A stretch of DNA of 64,000 bases from Sphagnum magellanicum (Eukaryota > Streptophyta > Sphagnopsida > Sphagnales > Sphagnaceae), in NCBI GenBank assembly GCA_021904315.1, contig CM038925.1:870501-934500 (forward strand). Reading direction: 5' to 3'. Below, piece after piece: positions 37,901 through 47,894 of the stretch. Under the pieces are notes generated by a model, which was not told the DNA's origin, searched no databases, and saw only the letters and a program-made list of their open reading frames with translations. Numbering within the stretch: the stretch's first letter is position 1; each line of letters begins with the position of its first letter. The position numbers and the translations under genes were made by a program.

Positions 37901-38380
37901 TTTTTGTGCTCACAAAAGTTGGTTTCACATGTTCACTATTCACACTCACTAGTAGTTATGTTGTAAAATAATTATGGGAATGAATTTTAATAAAAGAGTA
38001 CTTGTAATGAAAAAAATATGTTACTAGTTTAATTGACTTAGAAAAGCATCCAAGTAATTGTTTAATTAATAGTGGTAAATATAATTCACTTACCATCTTC
38101 TATTTACTAAGGGGTGAAGCTATATATCTAGGTTAATTAGTCCAAGTAGAAAGTGGATAAAGGATGAATGGTTTCCTTTAATTAGGAGTTGTGAAGGAGA
38201 TTGGAATAAGGTGAAAAATCTAGGAGGATAAGGAGAGCCATGTGTGGGAGGGAACTCCTTTTTGGTTCCTTAAACATCCAAATGGTTGAAAATCAGAAAA
38301 GATAATTTTCAGTGTACAAGAATGAATTCAAAAGATTATTTTGACCTAAAATCAGGAGCGACCCATTTAGGGTTGCATAG
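34976..38380. other. AT-rich intergenic sequence with a pyrimidine-rich tract
   Basis: 36050-36440 is rich in CTCCTCTCTAAATGCAAA-like motifs, which explains open frames such as 36095-36439. The frames at 35213-35521 and 36473-36841 match no family I recognise and have no splice-linked neighbours. 37000-38380 is featureless. Confidence 0.45.
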
Positions 38381-38673
38381 GCACTTAGGGGTTAAAAGAA
38401 CTACAAATTTGCTGCTTCCATTGCCTGTTGATGCCACTGAAGTGAACAAAAAATATTAATACTAGAAACTCAGAACTTTCCACATCCTGCATACATACAA
38501 CAAACCTAAGAAAACAATCAAGAGAATTGCATTTGAGAAAGAATCTGTAAAAGGAGAGTGCTCTTTCCGGCACTAGGGTTCCCCCCAACAAGAATCAGAG
38601 ATCCTGAACCATCCGGTGACCATTTCAACATATTTCTAGCAAAACAAGTCTCACATGAATAGGATACAATGGT

Positions 38674-38752
38674 AAGCTTTACTGTTCACCTTGCTGTAAT
38701 CAAGCATTCACAATTCCCAAAACCTGTTTACAGCAAGGTCAAAAGTAAAGCT
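38674..38752. repeat. imperfect 27-bp inverted repeat
   Basis: AAGCTTTACTGTTCACCTTG at 38674 pairs with the arm ending at 38752 (CAAGGTCAAAAGTAAAGCTT) with a few mismatches. A second overlapping pair uses GCATTCACAA near 38704 and TTGTGAATGC near 38758. Confidence 0.6.
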
Positions 38753-40428
38753 TACTATTGTGAATGCTATAAACAGGTGTTGAAAGCAGAGACCAAAACA
38801 CTCATTTACAATAACAAAAACACAGCACTTTCTGACAGTATAACTTTCAGCTTAGAATGACAACAACCTTGACCAGGCCTCCTCCCAAAACCCTGAAAAT
38901 TCCCAACACGTCTCTCCTGGCCTGTTTCCAACAGTATGCTAGACAGTATCACTATATCTTGTCATTTAGCTGTGGCACAATTTCTTAACCAGAAAAACCT
39001 AAGGGATACTCTTTTGTTCCACATGAGTCAATCTCCACCAATTACAGCATCTTCACACACACAGGTGAGCAGGAAAGCTTGTCTGTTCATGAAGCACCCA
39101 AAACTTTGTACTACTCAAACCTTTGCTGTTCACTCCACTCATGACAATTAGACAGAGGACAATCTGATTGTGGTGCTCCGCTCTAGCATTTGATGCCTCC
39201 CCTCATTCATGCAGTGGAGCTATGTCCGCAGTGAGTGTGTTTCACTGTACAGACAACTGGCAATGGCTACTACTGCCAGATTATTTGATTCAAGAGAGGC
39301 TATCTAGCATTTACCAGGATGTGCTGATACTGTTGGTCTCTCCTCTAGTGTCTCTTTCTGCAGCAGATAAAACAATGTTGAATCACAATCAAAAGAATTT
39401 GCAAGAAATAGGAACATAAACTTTCAAAGTAGTAAAACAAGAGGTCTCTTCACAATAGATTGCAACAGCAAGAAAGAAAGTAAAAGAGAGCTGAATATTT
39501 GCACAAATCTTGTGTATCAAGGTTTAGAGAAGAGTTTATGACAGGTTTGCATTAGGTGAAACCATACTGTCCTACTTCAACCAGAGTTCCTTCATAAAAC
39601 AGCCCATGCAAGACTATCAGATTCTCATAAGGGAGTGTGAATCCAGAATCAATATTACAGATTGGTGTTGCAGAATAATAGTTGAAGCTCGCAACAGCTG
39701 ATTGACCACACAGTTGGCAACTCCCATCAATGGAAGAAAACCTGTATACCACCAAGCAAACACATCAACAACAACAAAGAACCAATGTGAGCAGGGGAAA
39801 AAAAATGAACACCAAAGAAAACATAGAAAGAGACCAAAGAAAAGTTCAATATGCAAAGCACAAAAACTACTGTCACACCTATTCTTATGCATGCACAAGA
39901 CATCTTCCCTCTGATGTTCCTTCAAGCAAAGGAAGCAAGAAAGTGCAGATATTTCTTCTTATGACTTTTTCCAAGCATTATCAGCAGTCTCCTTGAAGAC
40001 CCTCCATAATAGAGATAGAACATTACGTGAATGGCATACAGCAAGCAGGTGCTGGAAACCAGAGCCTTAAGAGGACTGCCTGCACAGTAGTGGTTTTGGA
40101 AAGGGCACACTTTCTTCACCTACGGACAATTTAAGCTGCAGTCTGCATGGCAGTGCAACACTCAGAACTAAAATTTTGGAAGACCAAAGATGATGCATGA
40201 TGCTCTCTGTCAAGCTTCATTTATTGATGAGCAAGGAGAACAAAAGGGAGGACAAAGTAACAACACCAGTAGTGTTTGAGGCTTTTGGAAATTTTGCAAA
40301 GCCAATCTTATTAGAACAGCAGCAAATGCAGGTCCAGCTAACTCTTTGAAATCTTGCTGAACTCTATTGAAGAAATTTTTTTGAGTACCTCCAGAGATTC
40401 TATCAATAATATGGAACTCACCAGAAAG

Positions 40429-40455
40429 ATGCTGATGCTGATGCTGATGCCGATG
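40429..40455 (+). repeat. (GATGCT)n-like microsatellite
   Basis: GATGCTGATGCTGATGCTGATGCCGATGATG: about four hexamer units followed by GATGAT. Confidence 0.75.
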
Positions 40456-40553
40456 ATGATTCACATCAGGTTCACATCTCCATTTATGAATCCAATTTCT
40501 CAGGATACAGATCGAAGCTCTCTTTCACTTCAGTGGACAAATCCCAAAAAGAA

Positions 40554-41486
40554 TCAATGGCAAAGTTGTGGTTGTGACTTCTTACCAAACTTCAGCAACA
40601 TGTGCTCCTCCATCCCAATCTACTCAATCTGCAATCCAACATTCTTCTTGACATTGAACTCTTTTGCAATAAAGATGAGAAAATGACCAAGCTCTTCCAA
40701 TTCTTCAACCTGTATGGCATCAATAAACTCTTGGAAAGTGGCTCTTGTCCAAGTGACATGAACAATTCCATTCACTTGTTCTGTAGCCATCAACAAAGAG
40801 ATATATCCTGCCCTGTCCAACCCACATTGAGTCATAACTTGAGATATTATTTCAAGTTGTTGTTTTGACCTCTCCAGATCAACACCATCCTTGATGTTTC
40901 AAATCTGATGCATAACCTCTTGCACAAGACTCCCATCTGCAAACTTCTGAAGCTGTATCATTCTGACATCTTTGGCACATGCATGATACTCATTGTCAAT
41001 CCCTTTCACAATTTTTTTGTTCAAAGCTTTAGTTGTGGGCATACCTAACCAGTCATCAACAAAGCTTTGAAGTGAAATGCTTCTCTCCATCCTCTCTACT
41101 TTGCATTTCAGTATCTCCCTCTCCAACCTTCCAGTATTTGCCTCCCTCTCTAACCTCTCTATCTCGACAAGTTGTGCTTCTCTATCAGCTCGTATTGCAG
41201 ACCCAACCACATTCTGACATGCAGTTGAACCGACTAATATCTCAGCATCCACTTCATCTAAACCCGATCCTCTTCTAACACCCTTCCCCTTGAGAATTAC
41301 CTCTTTCACTTTCATCGCTGTCGGTGAGACACGGAAACAATGTAACTTATCGCCCGTTAGATCCTCCTGAGTCAATGGAGCTGCACAGAAAAACGTGGCA
41401 ATCTCAACTATCCCTTCTCTGCCATAACAACCCCCCTCCTCCCGAAAACAACAAAAGACACTACTGATCGTCTTGAATCTAAACAA
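40554..41486 (-). pseudogene. decayed unknown gene, one frame with two internal stops
   Basis: One minus-strand frame of 311 codons is interrupted only by TGA at 40899-40901 and TAG at 40620-40622, and ends at TGA 40554-40556. Protein-like sequence continues across both stops (EVMHQI, then NIKDGVDLERSKQQLEI). The first half has an acidic/basic heptad-like helix (VEIERLEREANTGRLEREI). The middle contains SFVDDWLGMPTTK, and the last third MTQCGLDRAGYISLLMATEQ. I do not recognise the family. It lacks visible introns, so a retrocopy is possible. It could also be a real gene if the stops are assembly errors. Confidence 0.5.
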
Positions 41487-42318
41487 AAATGCAATGAAAC
41501 TATGTTAATGCCCCCAACAACAAGAGACACTACTTCCCGTTGCCATGGCCGTTTCTTTGTGTATCCGTCGTCGTTGCTCTTAGAGCTTCCATCTGTTTCC
41601 CGTCATTGTTTGCTTTCTTCTCTTGCATCTGCAAACCATATCAAACGGTAGGAACATATATTTACTGGTGCTCGAGCTTCTCAAGGTTAGCAGTGCCTTC
41701 TTCGTCGATACCGTGCTCAATTTGATGACTTTTGAATTCTGCGAGCAATGATCAAGGGCTTTTCAACAGAGAAGCCTGCACACTCAGTTCACAGGACATT
41801 GTCTTTGTTTGTATCCTTCTGCCTCATGAAGACAGCCACTGAAGCCAAGAAGGTCAAACGTGATGTTGCAGTGTTTCCAGTGCTGTAGAAATTGCTGTAG
41901 AAATGCTGTAAACTAAGCCTGTGAATCAAAGGAGCAAACGTGCTGCTGCAGTGTTTCCAGTGTTGTAGAAATGCTGTAAACGAAGGTCATGAATCAAAGG
42001 ATCATATGGATCCTTTCGAAATCTGCAAGAGCTTGCCGTGCACGGCACCTGTACCAAACATTGCAGTCCGAGAATAGAGCGCGTGATGGAGAATCTGGTT
42101 GAACGTTCTCCAATCACCCTTCATGCTCCCGCATTTTGGAATACATGTGAATGAGCCTATTGCCCAGACAAGCAGCGTGCTCACAACCACTTCGCATGAT
42201 CTGTTAATGAGCGATGCCGCCTTACTTTTCTCAGCCATTTCCACACCAGATTCATGCGAACCCGGCGAACTTCACGTCACGTCTTCCATTGTTCCACATT
42301 TGCGCCACAACCCTTGCA
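41487..42318. other. upstream region of RPA43 with a short tandem duplication
   Basis: Two units at about 41853-41934 and 41935-42002 share CAAACGTG, GCAGTGTTTCCAGTG, AGAAATGCTGTAAAC and GAATCAAAGGA. The rest shows no gene. An ATG at 42099 is in frame with RPA43 and open to it, but the stretch between looks non-coding. Confidence 0.5.
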
Positions 42319-42338
42319 TTAGGGTTAGGGTTAGGGTT
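42319..42338 (+). promoter_or_regulatory. telomere-repeat (telo-box-like) motif upstream of RPA43
   Basis: TTAGGG occurs three times in tandem, then TT, ending 87 bases before the RPA43 ATG. The reverse strand reads AACCCTAACCCTAACCCTAA, which contains the AACCCTA core of the telo box found in promoters of plant ribosomal-protein and ribosome-biogenesis genes. Placement before an RNA polymerase I subunit gene fits that role. The unit is TTAGGG, not the usual plant TTTAGGG. Confidence 0.55.
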
Positions 42339-42425
42339 GCGTTCCGGTGCGAGATGTGTTACGCACAGACACACACAGTTTTTGTTGTGAAGGGGAAGAA
42401 AGAAGACGATGGGGGTAGCGCAACC

Positions 42426-45400
42426 ATGGCCAGCACCAGTCCCTACACTGTCATGGAAGGCTTCACCCACATCTATGCAAAGCTCAGCGTTTACCTGCAT
42501 CCCTCTCGTGCCGCCAATGTTCAGCAAGGTGTCCGTGAAATCATGAACTCTCTCCTTCTGCGGTAAAGTCTTTTTGATATTTTCAGTCTCCCGCTTCGTC
42601 TGTTATCTTTTCGGCAAGTTTGATTTTTCTTTCTGCGGAGCTGGGGAGCATCTTAAACGCGCAAACCGATAAGCTTTTCTTGCCTGGACTCTCAACAGAA
42701 TCTGAGACACAATGCTGAAAGAAAAACGCCTAGGAGCTGGTTCTCTCCGGCATCAGGAGAGATGCAACGTTTAGAATGAGACGAGAATGCTCTTCTCTCG
42801 ATCAGTCCGAATCCCTTCCTTCCATACAAATAACGTTTCCCCTAAGCCTGCCATTGTGTACCCTAGCATTTGTAAGGCGTTCAGATATAGACCAAAAGGC
42901 ATGGCATCTCTGGATGCGTGCATGTCTTCAAGCAGTTAGGCTTTCTGTTCCCAAGGTACTGAAAACACAGAAAAAAAAGGTTTCCCATTAGCCTGCCATT
43001 GTGTATCCTAAGCACTTGGCAGGTGTTCAGAGATAGACCAAAAGGCATGGCATCTCTGGAGGCATGTCTTCAAACAGTTAGGCTTCTCTTCCCCAGCTAC
43101 TGAAAACACTGAAATAATCTCAAAAAGATGATGAGTAAGTTTCCTGAGTTGATCTTCCAAATGCCAAGGTTATCATCTTTTGGCAGGTGGTGGCTTCCAT
43201 TGCAGAGAGTGCCAAAGGCATGACTATATAGGCAACAATGGTACAGTCAATGGTGAAGATGGTCTTATCAATGTACCCCAGAATCTTTCTTGACCTTATT
43301 GTAATTAACGAATTCATCGAGAAATCAGTTAGTCTCATGTTTCGGGCAGCTGATTCCTGAGTTAGGTTGTCTCTTTGCCTCAGTGTTTGGTTCTATTTGC
43401 TCTCAAAGTTGTCAGTTGATATGCAAATGGACATTGCAGGTATAATGAGGAATTTGAAGGAGTGGTGCTTGCATATTTGGACCCCAAAATCCAGGGGCGC
43501 ACAGCAAATATATTGTCAGGACTGTCACCATATTTCCATGTTCAGTTGAAAGCTTCATTCCTTTTGTTCTCTCCCAAGATTGGCATGCTTGTAGGTATGA
43601 GCCAACATCCAATCAGTTTATGAGGTTTTGCTACACTAGTGCAGGCTGTCTTGTGGTGAATGAAGTAAGAAGATCCTTATAGTTGAACAGGCTTGAATTT
43701 CTGTGGTTTTGAGGTAATCACATGCTGCTGTTTGTTAAAGCTCTTTACTCCAAAGTTTTGAAGGAATATAGACTTTATTCAGAGAGATCAACTACCAATG
43801 AGTGCCCTGACACTGTGGAAGCCCTGTGATGCAACTGATTGCTTATAATTGCAATTGTAGTGCTCTCACTTTTTGTAATTAATGTATTCTAGGGTATAGC
43901 TTGAACCATTTCATGTTCTCATAATTGTCAACCACTCCTCCCTGAGACTCTTAAAAGGGACATTTCTGTGAGTATCACATTTCCAAGTTTGAACCTTTCT
44001 GCAGGCAATTGATTGAAGTTTTCTCTTGGGATTGAACAGAGGGGAAGGTGAACAAAGTGGAGAAAGACTATTTAGGGGTGGTGGTCTTGGGCCTCTTCAA
44101 TGCAGCCATTGGCATTGCAGACATCCGTGAAGACCTGTACTATGATGATTCAGTATGTACTTATCTACATCCACCATCAGGAGCTGGTGAAGTCAGTGGG
44201 TAGTCAGGGCAGCTCATTGCTGCTATCCATGATGGAGGTGAAGGTCTGACACTTTGTGAGTGACTCTCATAAGGTTATGACTGGATTCATCATCATGATG
44301 TTACTTTCAAAGTGGTTTTGTGGAGATCTATCTGGAATATCATAGATATATGATCTTGTAGCACATAACTGCTTTGAAAGTTCAGGATTAGAAATTTGCT
44401 CACATTAAGGTTGTCTACATATTGCAACCTGTCACCCATCACATCTCTTGTTACAAAAATGGATTCAGTGAATAGTATTTTGCTATTGTAACTGATTTAA
44501 TTTGTTTTCCTTCACCCTCTACTGCATCAGGGGGGCATGAAAGCCTGGCGGAGTGAATCAGACCACCAACATTCCATCAGCTTGGGCAGCAATATCCGCT
44601 TCGTTGTGAAAAGGTCTTCTTGCAACCCACTCTTGCTTCAGTGAAGAGGAATTAATGTTTCATATCAGATAGTTCCTGATCTGTATTAGTGACAGTGGGG
44701 TTTAAGTAGCACACCTTTCCCCCCATGGCATTTGTGCTGTGGTTTCTTTAACAGGCTTTGGTCTGTGATTTCATTCTCTTTGAAAACTCCTCTCAATTAA
44801 TGTGGTCTACTAGTTCCAGTCTACAAAAGTTCACTGCATTGTTGTATGCCAGCTCTAACCAGCTAGGCTTTAGAGGGTTATCTTTGGACAGAATGGATGT
44901 TATCAAACCTTATACAAGAAATCCATTTCATTGTAAAGGAAATCAGATCATGATAGATGTCTGTTTCATGTACTAGTTCATTCAGTTAAGAGTGAGCTAA
45001 CCAAGCTGCCCTGCAGTGTGCAGGAAACTGAAGAAATAATTGACCTCTGTGGTTCTCTACAAGCGGTTCACACAGGCTGTGTCAAGTGGCTTGACCATCT
45101 AACAAAGGCAACTAGGAGAGAAGAGACTGCCAGTCCTCAGAGCAGGTTCTACTCCTACAGTCTTTTTGCTCTTGACAATCTTGCACTGGTGTATGCCACA
45201 TGACATACTACTCTGCGTTATCCTATGCACTTTGAACACTCAGTTCATGTGGCAGTGTTATGGAATTAAGTGGATACAGTTCAGCTCACTCCTTTGGACA
45301 GCAACTCAAAAACAATAAAATGGTCTGGAATTGTTGCCCTTATGTAATGCCGAAACTTGACTTGGGAACTTTATTTGGGTACTGCAAGTGTGCACCTTTA

Positions 45401-45865
45401 ACAGAGGCATTGGCTCTTTGAGGTGAAGGCCTTCAATTTTTTGCCTCATCCAAAGCTTAACTCATCATTCTCCTTTTCTTTTGTCACTTTTCAAATATAT
45501 TGTCTGGCATCTTGTTTGTTTTTACCTCAAACCCTAAACATGTTTCCTTCCTACAGGAATTGTTGTGTTTTCTGAGTTTGACTAATTTGCCATGCAAAAT
45601 GGCTTGACTTCTTTTGATGGCTGATTTGACTTCCTGCATGAATTTTGATTTCGGCTGTGACAGACCTTCAGAGAATGGACAGAAGAAATCAAAGCACAAG
45701 CAAACATCAAAAGAGGAGAGCAGACTGAAGGTTTCTGAAGGTGCCAATGAAGCAGACACAGTAAGCCATAAGAAGAGGAGGAAGAAGAAGAGGGACTTAG
45801 GTGAGGACGAGAATGTGACCACCCACAAATCCAAGAGGAAGAAGAGTGATGCTGGTGCTGGTTAA
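42426..45865 (+). CDS. RPA43: RNA polymerase I subunit RPA43-like, 6 exons, 272 aa
   Basis: Predicted nucleolar subunit of DNA-directed RNA polymerase I (the A43 side of the stalk), needed for rRNA transcription. Exons: 42426-42562, 43440-43594, 44040-44152, 44531-44613, 45017-45145, 45664-45865. All junctions are GT-AG and in phase, with stop TAA at 45863-45865. The start CAACCATGG is a strong plant start context, and a second Met at codon 10 (MEGF) is also possible. The N-terminal part (AKLSVYLHPSRAANV, NEEFEGVVLAYLDP, ILSGLSPYFHVQLKA, FLLFSPKIGMLVEGKV) is the conserved RPB7/RPA43 N-terminal fold. DYLGVVVLGLFNAAI starts the OB-like domain, and CGSLQAVHTGCVKWL closes it. The last exon encodes a Lys/Arg-rich tail (HKKRRKKKRD, KSKRKK) suited to nuclear or nucleolar targeting. 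Intron 1 holds a tandem duplication and intron 3 a repeat shared with NF-YB. Confidence 0.9.
42835..43113 (+). repeat. 145-bp tandem duplication in RPA43 intron 1
   Basis: Unit 1 starts GTTTCCCCTAAGCCTGCCAT at 42835, and unit 2 starts GTTTCCCATTAGCCTGCCAT at 42980. Both carry GATAGACCAAAAGGCATGGC and end near CTGAAAACAC. Unit 2 is slightly shorter. Confidence 0.85.
44156..44283 (+). repeat. ~120-bp repeat in RPA43 intron 3, shared with NF-YB
   Basis: ACTTATCTACATCCACC, CAGGAGCTGGTGAAGTCAGTGGG, CATGATGGAGGTGAAGGTCTGA and GTGACTCTCA match, in order, the block at 49688-49807. It begins within a few bases of the 5' splice site of this intron. Confidence 0.75.
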
Positions 45866-46781
45866 GCTTCCTGTTAAATATTTCACTGTGTGCATCTCAA
45901 TTTTCTTGTTTCAATCTGGAGGATTTGTGTCATATCTATTTGAATTTTCTCATTCTCCCTTGATCATCTCTATTCATTTCTTTGGGTTGACGAGAGTCCA
46001 AAGGGGCCATCATTGGGGGACATTCCAAACCTAGTCAATATTGCATTTAATGTAATTGATACTGGCAGTGCTTGGAGCAATTATGGGTAGACATTGGTTT
46101 TTTTGCTGACTATTTTTCCTCTCAAACATTTTGTTCCAGAGTCTGGACAAACTATGTCAGAAGCAAATTGTGTGTTTGAAGAAAATAGGTTGCATCAGGG
46201 TACCATGCTGCCTGCAACAGCTTTTACATATGCTTGTTTCTGTGTATCTAATCCTAAAATTATTTACCATGAGTTCAAATGTCAAATCCAGGGATCTCTG
46301 TTTCCTTCTGTGTTGTCTCTCTTGAGCCTCTCTTACTACAGATGCCCTCATGCTAGGCTCTCATTGATGCCATTCTCATACGACTCCACTTTTCAATAAT
46401 ACTTCCAAATGTAGATGCCTGTGCTGGGTGATTCCATCTTTGAAACAAGAGAGGAACCTCTGCAGATAAAGGGTAGGATACGTGCACCCTAGACTGGACT
46501 TGGTGGTACTCAAAACTAATAAAAGAACCGGTTCAAAACCTTGACCACCAGCAGTTCTGAAATATCATGGACCTGGGATCTATGTATCAGAAATAACCAT
46601 CTTGAAAGCTGCAGGTTATCAGATGCCATTTCTAATAACCGTCCAGCGATGGGTCCACATTGCAGACAGTACCAAAAAAAGTATAGTCTGCTTCTTCTTT
46701 TTCTTGTCTGCCCTTGGCCCAATCCATCTTTTTGGGAAAAAGATGGATCATTGCCCAGACAAATTCTGGGACTAGTTATCC
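45866..46781. other. 3' flank of RPA43
   Basis: This probably contains the 3' UTR. Open frames such as 46094-46399 (plus) and 46516-46785 (minus) are not protein-like. No further feature can be supported. Confidence 0.45.
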
Positions 46782-46842
46782 ACACTTTGGGTGTGTAATG
46801 GACATATAATGCCTCCTAGTGTCAATTACACACCCAAAGTGT
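46782..46842. repeat. 61-bp hairpin with 22-bp arms
   Basis: The arms at 46782-46803 and 46821-46842 are reverse complements at 21 of 22 positions (ACACTTTGGGTGTGTAAT and its complement), with a 17-base loop. This could be a tiny foldback transposon or a small-RNA hairpin. There is no coding sequence and no clear target duplication. Confidence 0.75.
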
Positions 46843-46974
46843 ATATAATATAACCCAAATTTTACGTGTGGGCAGCACATCTTGGTCAGGAAATCGGGCA
46901 GTCAGGGAAAAAGGAAGCAGACAGTACCGTGTGTGCAATAAGTACCCATTGCCGATTTTACCGTCCTCAGCTGA

Positions 46975-47131
46975 AAACAGCCACTGTTGAGTGATTATTA
47001 GAAACAGAAAAACCCCCGGCGGTTATTAGGGTGGTTCTTCGGATTCATACTTTGAAAACTACCAGTGCTGAGTGATTATTAGAAACAGATAGACCCCGGC
47101 GGTTATTATGTCATTCGTTAGGGTCATATTG
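46975..47131 (+). repeat. 79-bp tandem duplication upstream of NF-YB
   Basis: Units at 46975 and 47054 share GAGTGATTATTAGAAACAGA and CCCCGGCGGTTATTA. They differ elsewhere by about one base in five. Confidence 0.8.
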
Positions 47132-47427
47132 TCATGGTTCTCAAAACATAAGGCAGCCAGTTGCGGAATATAAAACAGCCAATTCTTTTCCGGTTCTTTC
47201 ATGAAAACCGTCAGTTCTTTAAGGCTTGAAAAAAAAAAAAGCCGGGATCAGCGGTTCTTTGATTCTGATTTTGTGTCAAAGAACTGGAACCAATGCTTCT
47301 CTGATTCTAAAATAATTTAAAAAGGCAGAACTGGTGACTCTTTGTAAAATTCAAATAACCAAACAACACTGAAAAAAACTACCTTCACACTTAAAAACAC
47401 TAAGCAAGTTATAGCTGAAGTACTTCT

Positions 47428-47555
47428 GTTCGGTCACGGGTCACTCGCCATGCTCCCTCGGCGAAGGGAAGGGATGTCAACCACTGACGAGGAGGCTGCA
47501 CCGCTTTTGTTCGGTCACAGGTCACTAGACCTGTTCGGTGAAGGGATATGGTTTA
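47428..47555 (+). repeat. diverged duplication in the NF-YB upstream region
   Basis: GTTCGGTCACGGGTCACT at 47428 recurs as GTTCGGTCACAGGTCACT at 47519, each followed by a TCGG(C/T)GAAGGGA motif. The spacing is 91 bp, but only the ends of the unit are similar. Confidence 0.6.
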
Positions 47556-47894
47556 CTGCTGTTTTAGCCTACACCTCAGTGTAGACTTTGGTGTGTACGG
47601 TCATGAACGGATGATGGCTCCTGGGGCATGAAGGCGGGAGGGACAAGTGGTGGGATGACAGAGGCTCACCAAGACAGAGAGAAACGGCTCAACCTTGGGT
47701 TCCGGTTACGAGGTTCCAGCGTTGTTATGCAGTTTCAGCGTTGCTTTGCAAGGGAAACTTGGGACGCTTTGAGCCTGCTGCCTCTGCACTATCCAGCCCA
47801 CCACCTTCCCACAGACTTTGCTTTTTGCTGTTTGTCCAGGGGAGGGGGGGCGGCCAAGTTTTTTTGACTGGTTGTTGCAGTTACGGTTGGTCCG
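47556..47894 (+). other. probable 5' leader or promoter of NF-YB
   Basis: Higher GC than the surroundings, leading directly to the ATG at 47895. The open frames here (47628-47867 plus, 47706-47936 minus) are chance frames in GC-richer DNA. No promoter element can be pinned down. Confidence 0.4.

Larger units (their letters stand above)
38381..40553. other. non-coding or decayed sequence next to an unknown pseudogene
   Basis: No intact gene. A hairpin at 38674-38752 is listed separately. A minus-strand frame at 40210-40464 contains a protein-like stretch (KNFFNRVQQDFKELAGPAFA) that could be the continuation of the decayed gene at 40554-41486 in another frame. Confidence 0.4.

Noticed and set aside
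42099..42425. In-frame upstream extension of RPA43
   Set aside because: It would add about 109 residues with no resemblance to the family and would translate the telomere-like repeat. The ATG at 42426 has a far better context and gives the normal protein start.
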